Shown: positions 24,700-37,500 of the stretch, one piece after another
Layout of the letters: every line of letters starts with the position of its first letter
Position numbering within the stretch: the first letter of the stretch is position 1
From: Colletes latitarsis
Lineage: Eukaryota; Arthropoda; Insecta; Hymenoptera; Colletidae
DNA: 64,000 nt
Direction: 5' to 3'
NCBI RefSeq assembly: GCF_051014445.1
Contig: NW_027488366.1
Location: 21,098,001-21,162,000, forward strand
The notes under the pieces: model-generated
Seen by the model: only the letters and a program-made list of their open reading frames with translations
The model's database searches: none
Told to the model about the DNA's origin: nothing
Program-made: the position numbers and the translations under genes

Positions 24700-25562
24700 T
24701 AATTAATGGCTGCGCCAGCCTCCTCCCGGCCGTCCGTCCCCGTAGCACCGTCCACCTCCATGGAGGACGATGCCACCGCCCTCGGCACCGGAGCCGGTGC
24801 AGCCCGCCTCTTCCTCTCCTTCCGGGAGGGGGGGGAGCACTTCTTGCTCCCCACCCTGTGATCGGCTGGCCTCCCCATGTCCGCACACAGCGGGCAGTGG
24901 GGGGCCGCCGAGCACTGGCTCGCACGATGCTCTTTGGCACCGCAGCGGTAACACTGACCGCTGCGGTCCACCGGCGAGGTGCACCACTGCCTCACGTGCC
25001 CCAATTCGAGGCAGCGGTGACACTGGAGCGGGCGCGGCGCGAGGATTTCCACTCGCGCCGAAACCCACCCCACCAACACCCTCCCGGATTCCGCCACCTT
25101 ACGGGCGGCGGAGAGGGGGCACCGGGCCCACACCGACCCGAGGCCGGAGGGCGACCTGCGGATCTCTCCGATCCGCAGGTCCTCCACAGGACAGTCCCCC
25201 GCCCTCGCAAGGGCAAGGGACACATCCTGTGCGCTGACCGAGTCGTCCAGCCCACAAACGCGCATCTCCGTGCGCTTCGTGGGCCGAGCGACCCGGACAC
25301 CTCGCTCGCCCAGCTGCTCCCGGAGCCTCTGGGCGAGACGATCCGCCTTCGCGCTGCCTTCTGCACCGGGGATCTCCAGCAAGAGACCCCCGGTCACGGC
25401 CCTCTTCGCCCTCACGGAGGCGATGCCCAGCTCTTCCAGGGAGATATTCTCCCTGGCGAGCCGCATCGCCTCCGCGAGGGTCAGGTCGCCCCCCTGCGCA
25501 ACGGTCAGCGTCACCGCTGCCGTTTTTGGGGGACGACCTGGTCGTGCCTTCCCGACCTTATC
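24699..25562 (-). CDS. ORF1 gag-like zinc-knuckle protein, 5'-truncated
   Basis: Nucleic-acid-binding structural protein that packages the element RNA. The frame is open from the insertion boundary (25562) to the stop at 24701-24699, 287 codons. It has no ATG near the boundary (the in-frame codon at 25514 is GTG), so the N-terminal part was lost by 5' truncation. Three zinc knuckles lie near the C-terminus: CHRCLELGHVRQWC and CYRCGAKEHRASQC (both C-x2-C-x4-H-x4-C), then CPLCADMGRPADHRVGSKKC (C-x2-C-x8-H-x6-C). A triple knuckle at the ORF1 C-terminus is usual in R1-clade elements. Upstream, GGLLLEIPG and the following charged helix-like stretch resemble the conserved region before the knuckles in this clade. 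The stop TAA shares its last A with the ATG of ORF2. No frameshift is seen in the remaining part. Confidence 0.88.
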   Translation of the reverse strand, partial: DKVGKARPGRPPKTAAVTLTVAQGGDLTLAEAMRLARENISLEELGIASVRAKRAVTGGLLLEIPGAEGSAKADRLAQRLREQLGERGVRVARPTKRTEMRVCGLDDSVSAQDVSLALARAGDCPVEDLRIGEIRRSPSGLGSVWARCPLSAARKVAESGRVLVGWVSARVEILAPRPLQCHRCLELGHVRQWCTSPVDRSGQCYRCGAKEHRASQCSAAPHCPLCADMGRPADHRVGSKKCSPPSRKERKRRAAPAPVPRAVASSSMEVDGATGTDGREEAGAAIN

Positions 25563-25564
25563 GC

Positions 25565-25573
25565 AGACCTAAC
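25565..25573 (+). other. Target-site duplication, right copy (AGACCTAAC)
   Basis: The satellite resumes here with AGACCTAACTTGCGTT, in perfect phase with the sequence lost at 20971. The shared bases define the 5' end of the retrotransposon at about 25564. Confidence 0.85.
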
Positions 25574-26194
25574 TTGCGTTATCCTCTAAAATATTGATCG
25601 AAACCAGGTTTAATTGACAGTTTCAGTGTGGTACCACATTACTACGTGATCCAATCCAGAAATAGCCCAGGATCTAGCCATGACGTATGAGAAATATGCG
25701 AAAGAATGAGCCTGATGAGAGCAAATCCCAGACCTAACCTAGACCTAACATGAATTATTCTCCAAAATATTGGTCGAAACCAGGTTTAATTGACTGTTTC
25801 AGTGTGGTCCCACATTACTACGTGATCCAAACCAGAAAAAACCCAGGATCCGTTCAACAAGTATGTGAAAAACGCGAAACTGTGAGCCTGATGAGGGCAA
25901 AGCTTAGACCTAACCCAGACCAAAGATGCGTTATCCTCTAAAATATTTCTCCAGACCAGGTTTCATTGAATGTTTCAGTGTGGTACCACTTTACTACGTG
26001 ATCCAATCCAGAAATAGCCCAGGATCTAGGCATGAAGTATGAGAAATATGCGATAGTATGAGCCTGATGAGGGCAAATCCTAGACCTAACCCAGACCTAA
26101 CATGCGTTATCCTCTAAAATAATTATCAAGACCAGGTTTAATTGAATGTTTCAGTGTGGTACCACATTACTACGTGATCCAAACTAGAAAAAAC

Positions 26195-26925
26195 CCAGGA
26201 TCCGTTCAACAAGTATGTGAAGAATGCGAAAGTATGAGTCTGATGAGTGAAAATCCCAGGCCTGGCCTAGACCTAACATGCGTTATCATCTAAAATATTG
26301 AGCGAAACCAGGTTTAATCGACTGTTTCAGTGTGGTACCACATTACTATGTGATCCAAACCAGAAAATAACACAGGATCTGTTCAACGAGTATGTGAAGT
26401 GTGCGAAAGTATGAGTCTGATGAGGGCAAATCCCAGACCTATCCCAGACCTAACATGCGTTATCCTCTAATATATTTATCAAGACCAGGTTTAATTGACT
26501 GTTTCAGTGTGGTCCCACATTACTACGTGATCCAAACCAGAAAAAACCCAGGATCCGTTCAACAAGTATGTGAAGAATGCGAAAGTATGAGTCTGATGAG
26601 TGAAAATCCCAGGCCTGGCCTAGACCTAACATGCGTTATCATCTAAAATATTGAGCGAAACCAGGTTTAATCGACTGTTTCAGTGTGGTACCACATTACT
26701 ATGTGATCCAAACCAGAAAATAACACAGGATCTGTTCAACGAGTATGTGAAGTGTGCGAAAGTATGAGTCTGATGAGGGCAAATCCCAGACCTATCGCAG
26801 ACCTAACATGCGTTATCCTCTAATATATTTATCAAGACCAGGTTTAATTGACTGTTTCAGTGTGGTCCCACATTACTACGTGATCCAAACCAGAAAAAAC
26901 CCAGGATCCGTTCAACAAGTATGTG
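26195..26925 (+). repeat. Tandem duplicated dimer (353 bp, about 2 copies)
   Basis: The two-monomer unit with CTGGCCTAGACC, TTATCATCTAAAATATTGAG, AATAACACAGG and CTCTAATATATTTATC repeats directly with a period of 353 bases, and almost no difference is seen between copies. It is the simplest higher-order unit in the window. Confidence 0.8.
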
Positions 26926-28429
26926 AAAAACGCGAAACTGTGAGCCTGATGAGGGCAAATCTTAGACCTAACCCAGACCAAAGATGCGTTATCCTCTAAA
27001 ATATTTCTCCAGACCAGGTTTCATTGAATGTTTCAGTGTGGTACCACTTTACTACGTGATCCAATCCAGAAAAAGCCCAGGATCTAGCCATCAAGTATGA
27101 GAAATATGCGAAGAATGAGCCTGATGAGAGCAAATCCCAGACCTAACCTAGACCTAACATGAATTATTCTCTAAAATATTGGTCGAAACCAGGGTTAATT
27201 GACTGTTTCAGTGTGGTCCCACTTTACTACGTGATCCAAACCAGAAAAAACGCAGGATCCGTTCAACAATTATGTGAAGAATGCGAAAGTATGAGTCTGA
27301 TGAGTGATAATCCCAGGCCTAACCTAGACCAAACATGCGTTATCCTCAAAAGTATTGATCGAAACCTGGTTTAATCGACTGTTTCAGTTTGGTACCACAT
27401 TACTATGTGATCCAAAGCAGAAAATAACCCAGGATCCGTTCAACAAGTATGTGAAGAATGCGAAAGTATGAGTTTGATGAGTGAAAATCCCAGGCCTAAC
27501 CTAGACCTAACATGCGTTATCCTCTAAAATATTGGTCCAGACCAGGTTTAATGGACTGTTTCAGTGTGGAACCACACTACTACGTGATCCAAACCAGAAA
27601 AAAACCCAGGATCTGTTCAACAAGGATGTGAAAAACGCGAAAGTATGAGCCTGATGAGGGCAAATCCCAGACCTATCCCAGACTTAACTTGCGTTGTCCT
27701 CTAAGATATTGATGGAAACCAGGTTTAATTGACTGTTTCAGTGTTGTACTTCATTACTACGTGATGCAATCCAGAAAAAGCCCAGGATCTAGCCATCAAG
27801 TTTGAGAAATATGCGAAAGAATGAGCCTGATGAGAGCAAATCCCAGACCTAAACTAGACCTAACATGAATTATTCTCTTAAATATTGATCGAAACCAGGT
27901 GTAATTGATTGTTTCAGTGTGGTCCCACATTACTACGTGATCCAAACCAGAAAAAACCTAGGATCCGTTCAACAAGTATGTGAAGAATGCGAAAGTATGA
28001 GTCTGATGAGTGAAAATACCAGACCTAACCTAGACCTAACATGCGTTATCCTCAAAAATACTGATCGAAACCTGGTTTAATCGACTGTTTCAGTGTGGTA
28101 CCACATTACTATGTGATCCAAACCAGAAAGGAACCCAGGATCTGTTCAACGAGTATGTGAAGTGTGCGAAAGTATGAGTCTGATGAGGGCAAATCCCAGA
28201 CCTATCCCAGACCTAATTTGCGATATCCTCTAAAATATTGATCGAAACCAGGTTTAATTGACAGTTTCAGTGTGGTCCCACATTACTACGTGATGCAAAC
28301 CAGAAAAAACCCAGGATCCGTTCAACAAGTATGTGAAGAATGCGAAAGTATGAGTCTGATGAGTGAAAATACCACACCTAACCTAGACCTAACTTGCGTT
28401 ATCCTCTAAAATATTGATCGAAATCAGGT

Positions 28430-31400
28430 TTAATTGACTGTTTCAGCGTGGTATCATATTACTACGTGATACAATCCAGAAACAGCCCAGGATCTAGCCA
28501 TGAAGTATGAGAAATATGCGAAAGAATGAGCCTGATGGGAGCAAATCCCAGACCTAACCTTGACCTAACATGAATTATTCTCTAAAATATTGATAGAAAC
28601 CAGGTATAATTGACCGTTTCAGTGTGGTACCACATTACTACGTGATCCAAACCAGAAGAAACCCAGGATCCGTTCAACAAGTATGTGAAAAATGCGAAAG
28701 TATGAGTCTGATCAGTGAAATCTCAGGCCTTCCCTAGACCTAACATGCGTTGTCCTCAAAAATATTGATGGAAACCAGGTTTCATTGACTGTTTCAGGGT
28801 GGTACTACATTACTACGTGATGCAATCCAGAAAGAGCCCAGGATCTAGCCATCAAGTATGAGAAATATGCGAAAGAATGAGCCTGATGAGAGCAAATCCC
28901 AGACCTAACCTAGACCTAACATGCGTTATCCTCTAAAATATTGAGCGAAACCAGGTTTAATTGACTGTTTCAGCGTGGTACCACATTACTACGTGATACA
29001 ATCCAGAAACAGCCCAGGATCTAGCCATGAAGTATGAGAAATATGTGAAAGAATGAGCCTGATGAGAGCATATCCCAGACCTAACCTTGACCTAACATGA
29101 ATTATTCTGTAAAATATTGATCGAAACCAGGTTTAATTGACCGTTTCAGTGTGGTACCACATTACTACGTGATCCGAACCAGAAAAAACCCAGGATCCGT
29201 TCAACAAGTATGTGAAAAATGCGAAAGTATGAGTCCGATCAGTGAAAATCTCAGGCCTTACCTAGACCTAACATGCGTTGTCCTCTAAAATATTGATGGA
29301 AACCACGTTTCATTGACTGTTTCAGTGTGGTACTACCTTACTACGTGTCGCAATCCAGAAAAAGCCCAGGATCTAGCCATCAAGTATGTGAAATATGCGA
29401 AAGAATGAGCCTGATGAGAGCAAATCCCAGACCTAACCTAGACCTTATATGCGTTATCCTCTAAAATATTGATGGAAACCAGGTTTCATTGACTGTTTCA
29501 GTGTGGTACCACACTACTTCGTGATCCAAACCAGAAAAAACCCAGGATCTGTTCAACAAGTATGTGAAAAACGCGAAGCTGAGAGCCTGATGAGGGCAAA
29601 TCTTAGACCTAACCCAGACCTAAGATGCGTTACCCTCTAAAATATTTATCCAGACCAGGTTTCATTGAATGTTTCAGTGTGGTACCACTTTACTACGTGA
29701 TCCAATCCAGAAATAGCCCAGGATCTAGCCATGAAGTATGAGAAATATGCGAAAGTAAGAGCCTGATGAGGGCAAATCCTAGACCTATCCCAGACCTAAC
29801 TTGCGTTATCCTCTAAAATATTGATCGAAACCAGGTTTAATTGACTGTTTCAGCGTGGTACCATATTACTACGTGATACAATCCAGAAACAGCCCAGGAT
29901 CTAGCCATGAAGTATGAGAAATATGCGAAAGTATGAGCCTGATGAGGGCAAATCCCAGGCCTAACCTAGACCTAACATGCGTTGTCCTCCAAAATATTGA
30001 TCGAAACCTGGTTTAATCGACTGTTTCAGTGTGGTACCACATTACTATGCTATCCAAACCAGAAAATAACCCACGATCTGTTCAACAAGTATGTGAAGAA
30101 TGCGAAAGTATGAGTCTGATGAGTGAAAATCCCAGACCTAACCTAGACCTAACATGCGTTATCCTCAAAAATATTCATCGAAACGTGGTTTAATCGACTG
30201 TTTCAGTGTGGTACCACATTACTACGTGATCCAAACCAGAAAATAACCCAGGATCTGTTCAAGGAGTATGTGAAGTGTGCGAGAGTATGAGTCTGATGAG
30301 GTCAAATCCCAGACCTATCCCAGACCTAACTTGCGTTATCCTCTAAAATATTGATCGAAACCAGGTTTAATCGACTGTTTCAGTGTGGTACCACATTACT
30401 ATGTGATCCAAACCAGAAAAAACCCAGGATCCGTTCAACAAGTATGTGAAGAATGCGAAAGTATGAGTCCGATGAGTGAAAATCCCAGGCCTAACCTAGA
30501 CCTAACATGCGTTATCCTCTAAAATATTGATCGAAACCTGGTTTAATTGATTGTTTCAGTGTGGTCCCACATTACAACGTGATCCAATCCAGAAAAAGCC
30601 CAGGAACTAGCCATCAAGTATGAGTAATATGCGAAAGAATGAGCCTGATGAGAGTAAATCCCGGACCTAACCTAGACCTAACATGAATTATTCTCTAAAA
30701 TATTGATCGAAACCAGGTTTAATCGACTGTTTCAGTGCGGTACCACATTACTACGTGATCCAAACCAGAAAAAACCCAGGATCAGTTCAACAAGTATGTG
30801 AAGAATGCGAAAGTATGAGTCTGATGAGTGAAATTCCCAGGGCTAACCTAGACCTAACATGCGTTATCCTCTAAAATATTGATCGAAACTAGGTTTAATC
30901 GACTGTTTCAGTGTGGTACCACATTACTATGTGATCCAAACCAGAAGATAAACCAGGATCTGTTCAACGAGTATGTGAAGTGTGCGAAAGTATGAGTCTG
31001 ATGAGGTCAAATCCCAGACCTACCCCAGACCTAACTTGCGTTATCCTCTAAAATATTGATCGAAACCAGGTTTAATTGACCGTTTCAGTGTGGTACCACA
31101 TTACTACGTGATCCAAACCAGAAAAAACCCAGGATCTGTTCAACGAGTATGTGAAGTGTGCGAAAGTATGAGTCTGATGAGGTCAAATCCCAGACCTACC
31201 CCAGACCTAACTTGCGTTATCCTCTAAAATATTGATCGAAACCAGGTTTAATCGACTGTTTCAGTGTGGTACCACATTACTACGTGATCGAAACCAGAAA
31301 AAACCCAGGATCAGTTCAACAAGTACGTGAAAAACGCGAAAGTATGAGCCTGATTAGGGCGAATCCCAGACCTATCCCCGACCTAACTTGCGTTATCCTC

Positions 31401-31565
31401 TAAAATATTGAGCGAAACCAGGTTTAATTGACTGTTTCAGCGTGGTATCACATTACTACGTGATACAATCCAGAAACAGCCCAGGATCTAGCCATGAAGT
31501 ATGAGAAATATGCGAAAGAATGAGCCTGATGAGAGCAAATCCCAGGCCTAACCTAGACCTAACAT
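28430..31565 (+). repeat. 3.1-kb block, paired with 32303-35087
   Basis: Bases about 28430-31565 match 32303-35087. The offset is 3873 bases up to about 29295 and 3522 after it, because two monomers (about 352 bases, including the ACCTTATATGCG monomer) present in this copy are missing from the other. Shared rare marks include ATCAGTGAAATCTC, ATTCTGTAAAATATTG, CAAAAATATTCATCG and GAGTAAATCCCGGACC. Confidence 0.85.
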
Positions 31566-34500
31566 GCGTTATCCTCCAAAATATTGATCGAAACCTGGTT
31601 TAATTGACTGTTTCAGTGTGGTACCACATTACTACGTGATCCAATCCAGAAAAAGCCCAGGATCTAGCCATCAAGTATGAGTAATATGCGAAAGAATGAG
31701 CCTGATGAGAGTAAATCCCGGACCTAACCTAGACCTAACATGAATTATTCTCTAAAATATTGATCGAAACCAGGTTTAATTGACCGATTCAGTGTGGTAC
31801 CACATTACTACGTGATTCAAACCAGAAAAAACCCAGGATCAGTCCAACAAGAATGTGAAGAATGCGAATGTATGAGCTTGATGAGGGCAAATCCCAGACC
31901 TATCCCAGACCTAACTTGCGTTATCCTCTAAAATATTGATCGAAACCAGGTTTAATTGACCGTTTCCGTGTGGTACCACATTACTACGTGATCCAAACCA
32001 GAAAAAACCCAGGATCTGTTCAACGAGTATGTGAAGTGTGCGAAAGTATGAGTCTGATGAGGTCAAATCCCAGACCAACCCCAGACCTAACTTGCGTTAT
32101 CCTCTAAAATATTGATCGAAACCAGGTTTAATCGACTGTTTCAGTGTGGTACCACATTACTACGTGATCGAAACCAGTAAAAACCCAGGATCAGTTCAAC
32201 AAGTACGTGAAAAACGCGAAAGTATGAGCCTGATTAGGGCGAATCCCAGACCTATCCCAGACCTAACTTGCGTTATCCTCTAAAATATTGAGCGAAACCA
32301 GGATTAATTGACTGTTTCAGCGTGGTATCATATTACTACGTGATACAATCCAGAAACAGCCCAGGATCTAGCCATGAAGTATGAGAAATATGCGAAAGAA
32401 TGAGCCTGATGAGAGCGAATCCCAGACCTAACCTTGACCTAACATGAATTATTCTCTAAAATATTGATAGAAACCAGGTATAATTGACCGTTTCAGTGTG
32501 GTACCACATTACTACGTGATCCAAACCAGAAGAAACCCAGGATCCGTTCAACAAGTATGTGAAAAATGCGAAAGTATGAGTCCGATCAGTGAAATCTCTG
32601 GCCTTCCCTAGACCTAACATGCGTTGTCCTCAAAAATATTGATGGAAACCAGGTTTCATTGACTGTTTCAGTGTGGTACTACATTACTACGTGATGCAAT
32701 CCAGAAAAAGCCCAGGATCTAGCCATCAAGTATGAGAAATATGCGAAAGAATGAGCCTGATGAGAGCAAATCCCAGACCTAACCTAGACCTAACATGCGT
32801 TATCCTCTAAAATATTGAGCGAAACCAGGTTTAATTGACTGTTTCAGCGTGGTACCACATTACTACGTGATACAATCCAGAAACAGCCCAGGATCTAGCC
32901 ATGAAGTATGAGAAATATGTGAAAGAATGAGCCTGATGAGAGCATATCCCAGACCTAACCTTGACCTAACATGAATTATTCTGTAAAATATTGATCGAAA
33001 CCAGGTTTAATTGACCGTTTCAGTGTGGTACCACATTACTACGTGATCCAAACCAGAAAAAACCCAGGATCCGTTCAACAAGTATGTGAAAAATGCGAAA
33101 GTATGAGTCCGATCAGTGAAAATCTCAGGCCTTACCTAGACCTAACATGCGTTGTCCTCTAAAATATTGATGGAAACCACGTTTCATTGACTGTTTCAGT
33201 GTGGTACCACTTTACTACGTGATCCAATCCAGAAATAGCCCAGGATCTAGCCATGAAGTATGAGAAATATGCGAAAGTAAGAGCCTGATGAGGGCAAATC
33301 CTAGACCTATCCCAGACCTAACTTGCGTTATCCTCTAAAATATTGATCGAAACCAGGTTTAATTGACTGTTTCAGCGTGGTACCATATTACTACGTGATA
33401 CAATCCAGAAACAGCCCAGGATCTAGCCATGAAGTATGAGAAATATGCGAAAGTATGAGCCTGATGAGGGCAAATCCCAGGCCTAACCTAGACCTAACAT
33501 GCGTTGTCCTCCAAAATATTGATCGAAACCTGGTTTAATCGACTGTTTCAGTGTGGTACCACATTACTATGTGATCCAAACCAGAAAATAACCCAGGATC
33601 TGTTCAACAAGTATGTGAAGAATGCGAAAGTATGAGTCTGATGAGTGAAAATCCCAGACCTAACCTAGACCTAACATGCGTTATCCTCAAAAATATTCAT
33701 CGAAACCTGGTTTAATCGACTGTTTCAGTGTGGTACCACATTACTACGTGATCCAAACCAGAAAATAACCCAGGATCTGTTCAAGGAGTATGTGAAGTGT
33801 GCGAGAGTATGAGTCTGATGAGGTCAAATCCCAGACCTATCCCAGACCTAACTTGCGTTATCCTCTAAAATATTGATCGAAACCAGGTTTAATCGACTGT
33901 TTCAGTGTGGTACCACATTACTATGTGATCCAAACCAGAAAAAACCCAGGATCCGTTCAACAAGTATGTGAAGAATGCGAAAGTATGAGTCCGATGAGTG
34001 AAAATCCCAGGCCTAACCTAGACCTAACATGCGTTATCCTCTAAAATATTGATCGAAACCTGGTTTAATTAATTGTTTCAGTGTGGTCCCACATTACTAC
34101 GTGATCCAATCCAGAAAAAGCCCAGGAAATAGCCATCAAGTATGAGTAATATGCGAAAGAATGAGCCTGATGAGAGTAAATCCCGGACCTAACCTAGACC
34201 TAACATGAATTATTCTCTAAAATATTGATCGAAACCAGGTTTAATCGACTCTTTCAGTGCGGTACCACATTACTACGTGATCCAAACCAGAAAAAACCCA
34301 GGATCAGTTCAACAAGTATGTGAAGAATGCGAAAGTATGAGTCTGATGAGTGAAATTCCCAGGGCTAACCTAGACCTAACATGCGTTATCCTCTAAAATA
34401 TTGATCGAAACTAGGTTTAATCGACTGTTTCAGTGTGGTACCACATTACTATGTGATCCAAACCAGAAGATAACCCAGGATCTGTTCAACGAGTATGTGA

Positions 34501-37500
34501 AGTGTGCGAAAGTATGAGTCTGATGAGGTCAAATCCCAGACCTACCCCAGACCTAACTTGCGTTATCCTCTAAAATATTGATCGAAACCAGGTTTAATTG
34601 ACCGTTTCAGTGTGGTACCACATTACTACGTGATCCAATCCAGAAAAAACCCAGGATCTGTTCAACGAGTATGTGAAGTGTGCGAAAGTATGAGTCTGAT
34701 GAGGTCAAATCCCAGACCTACCCCAGACCTAACTTGCGTTATCCTCTAAAATATTGATCGAAACCAGGTTTAATCGACTGTTTCAGTGTGGTACCACATT
34801 ACTACGTGATCGAAACCAGAAAAAACCCAGGATCAGTTCAACAAGTACGTGAAAAACGCGAAAGTATGAGCCTCATTAGGGCGAATCCCAGACCTATCCC
34901 AGACCTAACTTGCGTTATCCTCTAAAATATTGAGCGAAACCAGGTTTAATTGACTGTTTCAGCGTGGTATCGCATTACTACGTGATACAATCCAGAAACA
35001 GCCCAGGATCTAGCCATGAAGTATGAGAAATATGCGAAAGAATGAGCCTGATGAGAGCAAATCCCAGGCCTAACATAGACCTAACATGCGTTATCCTCTA
35101 AAATATTGATCGAAACCAGGTTTAATTGACTGTTTCAGTGTGGTACCACATTACTACGTGATCCAAACCAGAAAAAACCCAGGATCCGTTCAACAAGTAT
35201 GTGAAGAATGCGAAAGTATGAGTCTGATGAGTGAGAATCCCAGGGCTAACATAGACCTAACATGCGTTATCCTCTAAAATATTGATCGAAACCAGGTTTA
35301 ATCGACTGTTTCAGTGTGGTACCACATTACTACGTGATCCAAACCAGAAAAAACCCAGGATCAGTTCAACAAGTATGTGAAGAATGCGAAAGTATGAGTC
35401 TGATGAGTGAAATTCCCAGGGCTAACCTAGACCTAACATGCGTTATCCTCTAAAATATTGATCGAAACCAGGTTTAATTGACCGTTTCAGTGTGGTACCA
35501 CATTACTACGTGATCCAAATCAGAAAAAACCCAGGATCTGTTCAACGAGTATGTGAAGTGTGCGAAAGAATGAGCCTGATGAGAGCAAATCCCAGACCTA
35601 ACCTAGACCTTATATGCGTTATCCTCTAAAATATTGATGGAAACCAGGTTTCATTGACTGTTTCAGTGTGGTACCACATTACTACGTGATCCAAACCAGA
35701 AAAAACCCAGGATCTGTTCAACAAGTATGTGAAAAACGCGAAACTGTGAGCCTGATGAGGGCAAATCTTAGACCTAACCCAGACCTAAGATGCGTTACCC
35801 TCTAAAATATTTATCCAGACCAGGTTTCATTGAATGTTTCAGTGTGGTACCACTTTACTACGTGATCCAATCCAGAAATAGCCCAGGATCTAGCCATGAA
35901 GTATGAGAAATATGCGTAAGTAAGAGCCTGATGAGGGCAAATCCTAGACCTATCCCAGACCTAACTTGCGTTATCCTCTAAAATATTGATCGAAACCAGG
36001 TTTAGTCGACTGTTTCAGTGTGGTACCACATTACTACGTGATCCAAACCAGAAAAAACCCAGGATCAGTTCAACAAGTATGTGAAGAATGCGAAAGAATG
36101 AGTCTGATGAGGTCAAATCCCAGACCTACCCCAGACCTAACTTGCGTTATCCTCTAAAATATTGATCGAAACCAGGTTTAATCGACTGTTTCAGTGTGGT
36201 ACCACATTACTACGTGATCCAAACCAGAAAAAACCGAGGATCAGTTCAACAAGTATGTGAAGAATGCGAAAGTATGAGCCTGATGAGTGAAATTCCCAGG
36301 GCTAACCTAGACCTAACATGCGTTATCCTCTAAAATATTGATCGAAACCAGGTTTAATCGACTGTTTCAGTGTGGTACCACATTACTATGTGATCCAAAC
36401 CAGAAGATAACCCAGGATCTGTTCAACGAGTATGTGAAGTGTGCGAAAGTATGAGTCTGATGAGGTCAAATCCCAGACCTACCCCAGACCTAACTTGCGT
36501 TATCCTCTAAAATATTGATCGAAACCAGGTTTAATTGACCGTTTCAGTGTGGTACCACATTACTACGTGATCCAATCCAGAAAAAACCCAGGATCTGTTC
36601 AACGAGTATGTGAAGTGTGCGAAAGTATGAGTCTGATGAGGTCAAATCCCAGACCTACCCCAGACCTAACTTGCGTTATCCTCTAAAATATTGATCGAAA
36701 CCAGGTTTAATCGACTGTTTCAGTGTGGTACCACATTACTACGTGATCGAAACCAGAAAAAACCCAGGATCAGTTCAACAAGTACGTGAAAAACGCGAAA
36801 GTATGAGCCTCATTAGGGCGAATCCCAGACCTATCCCAGACCTAACTTGCGTTATCCTCTAAAATATTGAGCGAAACCAGGTTTAATTGACTGTTTCAGC
36901 GTGGTATCGCATTACTACGTGATACAATCCAGAAACAGCCCAGGATCTAGCCATGAAGTATGAGAAATATGCGAAAGAATGAGCCTGATGAGAGCAAATC
37001 CCAGGCCTAACATAGACCTAACATGCGTTATCCTCTAAAATATTGATCGAAACCAGGTTTAATTGACTGTTTCAGTGTGGTACCACATTACTACGTGATC
37101 CAAACCAGAAAAAACCCAGGATCCGTTCAACAAGTATGTGAAGAATGCGAAAGTATGAGTCTGATGAGTGAGAATCCCAGGGCTAACATAGACCTAACAT
37201 GCGTTATCCTCTAAAATATTGATCGAAACCAGGTTTAATCGACTGTTTCAGTGTGGTACCACATTACTACGTGATCCAAACCAGAAAAAACCCAGGATCA
37301 GTTCAACAAGTATGTGAAGAATGCGAAAGTATGAGTCTGATGAGTGAAATTCCCAGGGCTAACCTAGACCTAACATGCGTTATCCTCTAAAATATTGATC
37401 GAAACCAGGTTTAATTGACCGTTTCAGTGTGGTACCACATTACTACGTGATCCAAATCAGAAAAAACCCAGGATCTGTTCAACGAGTATGTGAAGTGTGC

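Larger units (their letters stand above)
20972..25564 (-). mobile_element. 5'-truncated R1-clade-like non-LTR retrotransposon
   Basis: A sharply GC-rich insert of about 4.6 kb inside AT-richer satellite. On the minus strand it reads: truncated ORF1 (gag-like, three zinc knuckles), ORF2 (endonuclease plus reverse transcriptase), a GC-rich 3' untranslated region and a 30-nt poly(A). Target-site duplications flank it. There are no long terminal repeats. ORF order, the CCHC knuckles in ORF1, an N-terminal APE-type endonuclease, the FGFRGGRSTIDAI and YADD motifs, and a C-terminal CCHC in ORF2 are together typical of the R1/TRAS/SART group of arthropod elements. Clade assignment is from motif recognition only. 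The 5' end falls inside ORF1 without a start codon, so the 5' UTR and ORF1 N-terminus are absent. This copy also has a frame break in ORF2. Confidence 0.93.

Noticed and set aside
22558..24702. A 714-codon open frame on the plus strand opposite ORF2.
   Set aside because: It mirrors the GC-rich reverse transcriptase gene; the product has no recognisable domain and is rich in Pro, Arg and His, as expected of an antisense shadow.
25514..25514. Codon at 25514 as the true ORF1 start.
   Set aside because: It is GTG, not ATG. The frame is open to the insertion boundary, so the protein is truncated by the 5' deletion.
20972..25564. LTR retrotransposon or DNA transposon.
   Set aside because: There are no terminal repeats, integrase or transposase. 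The poly(A) end, APE-type endonuclease and target-site duplication fit a non-LTR element.
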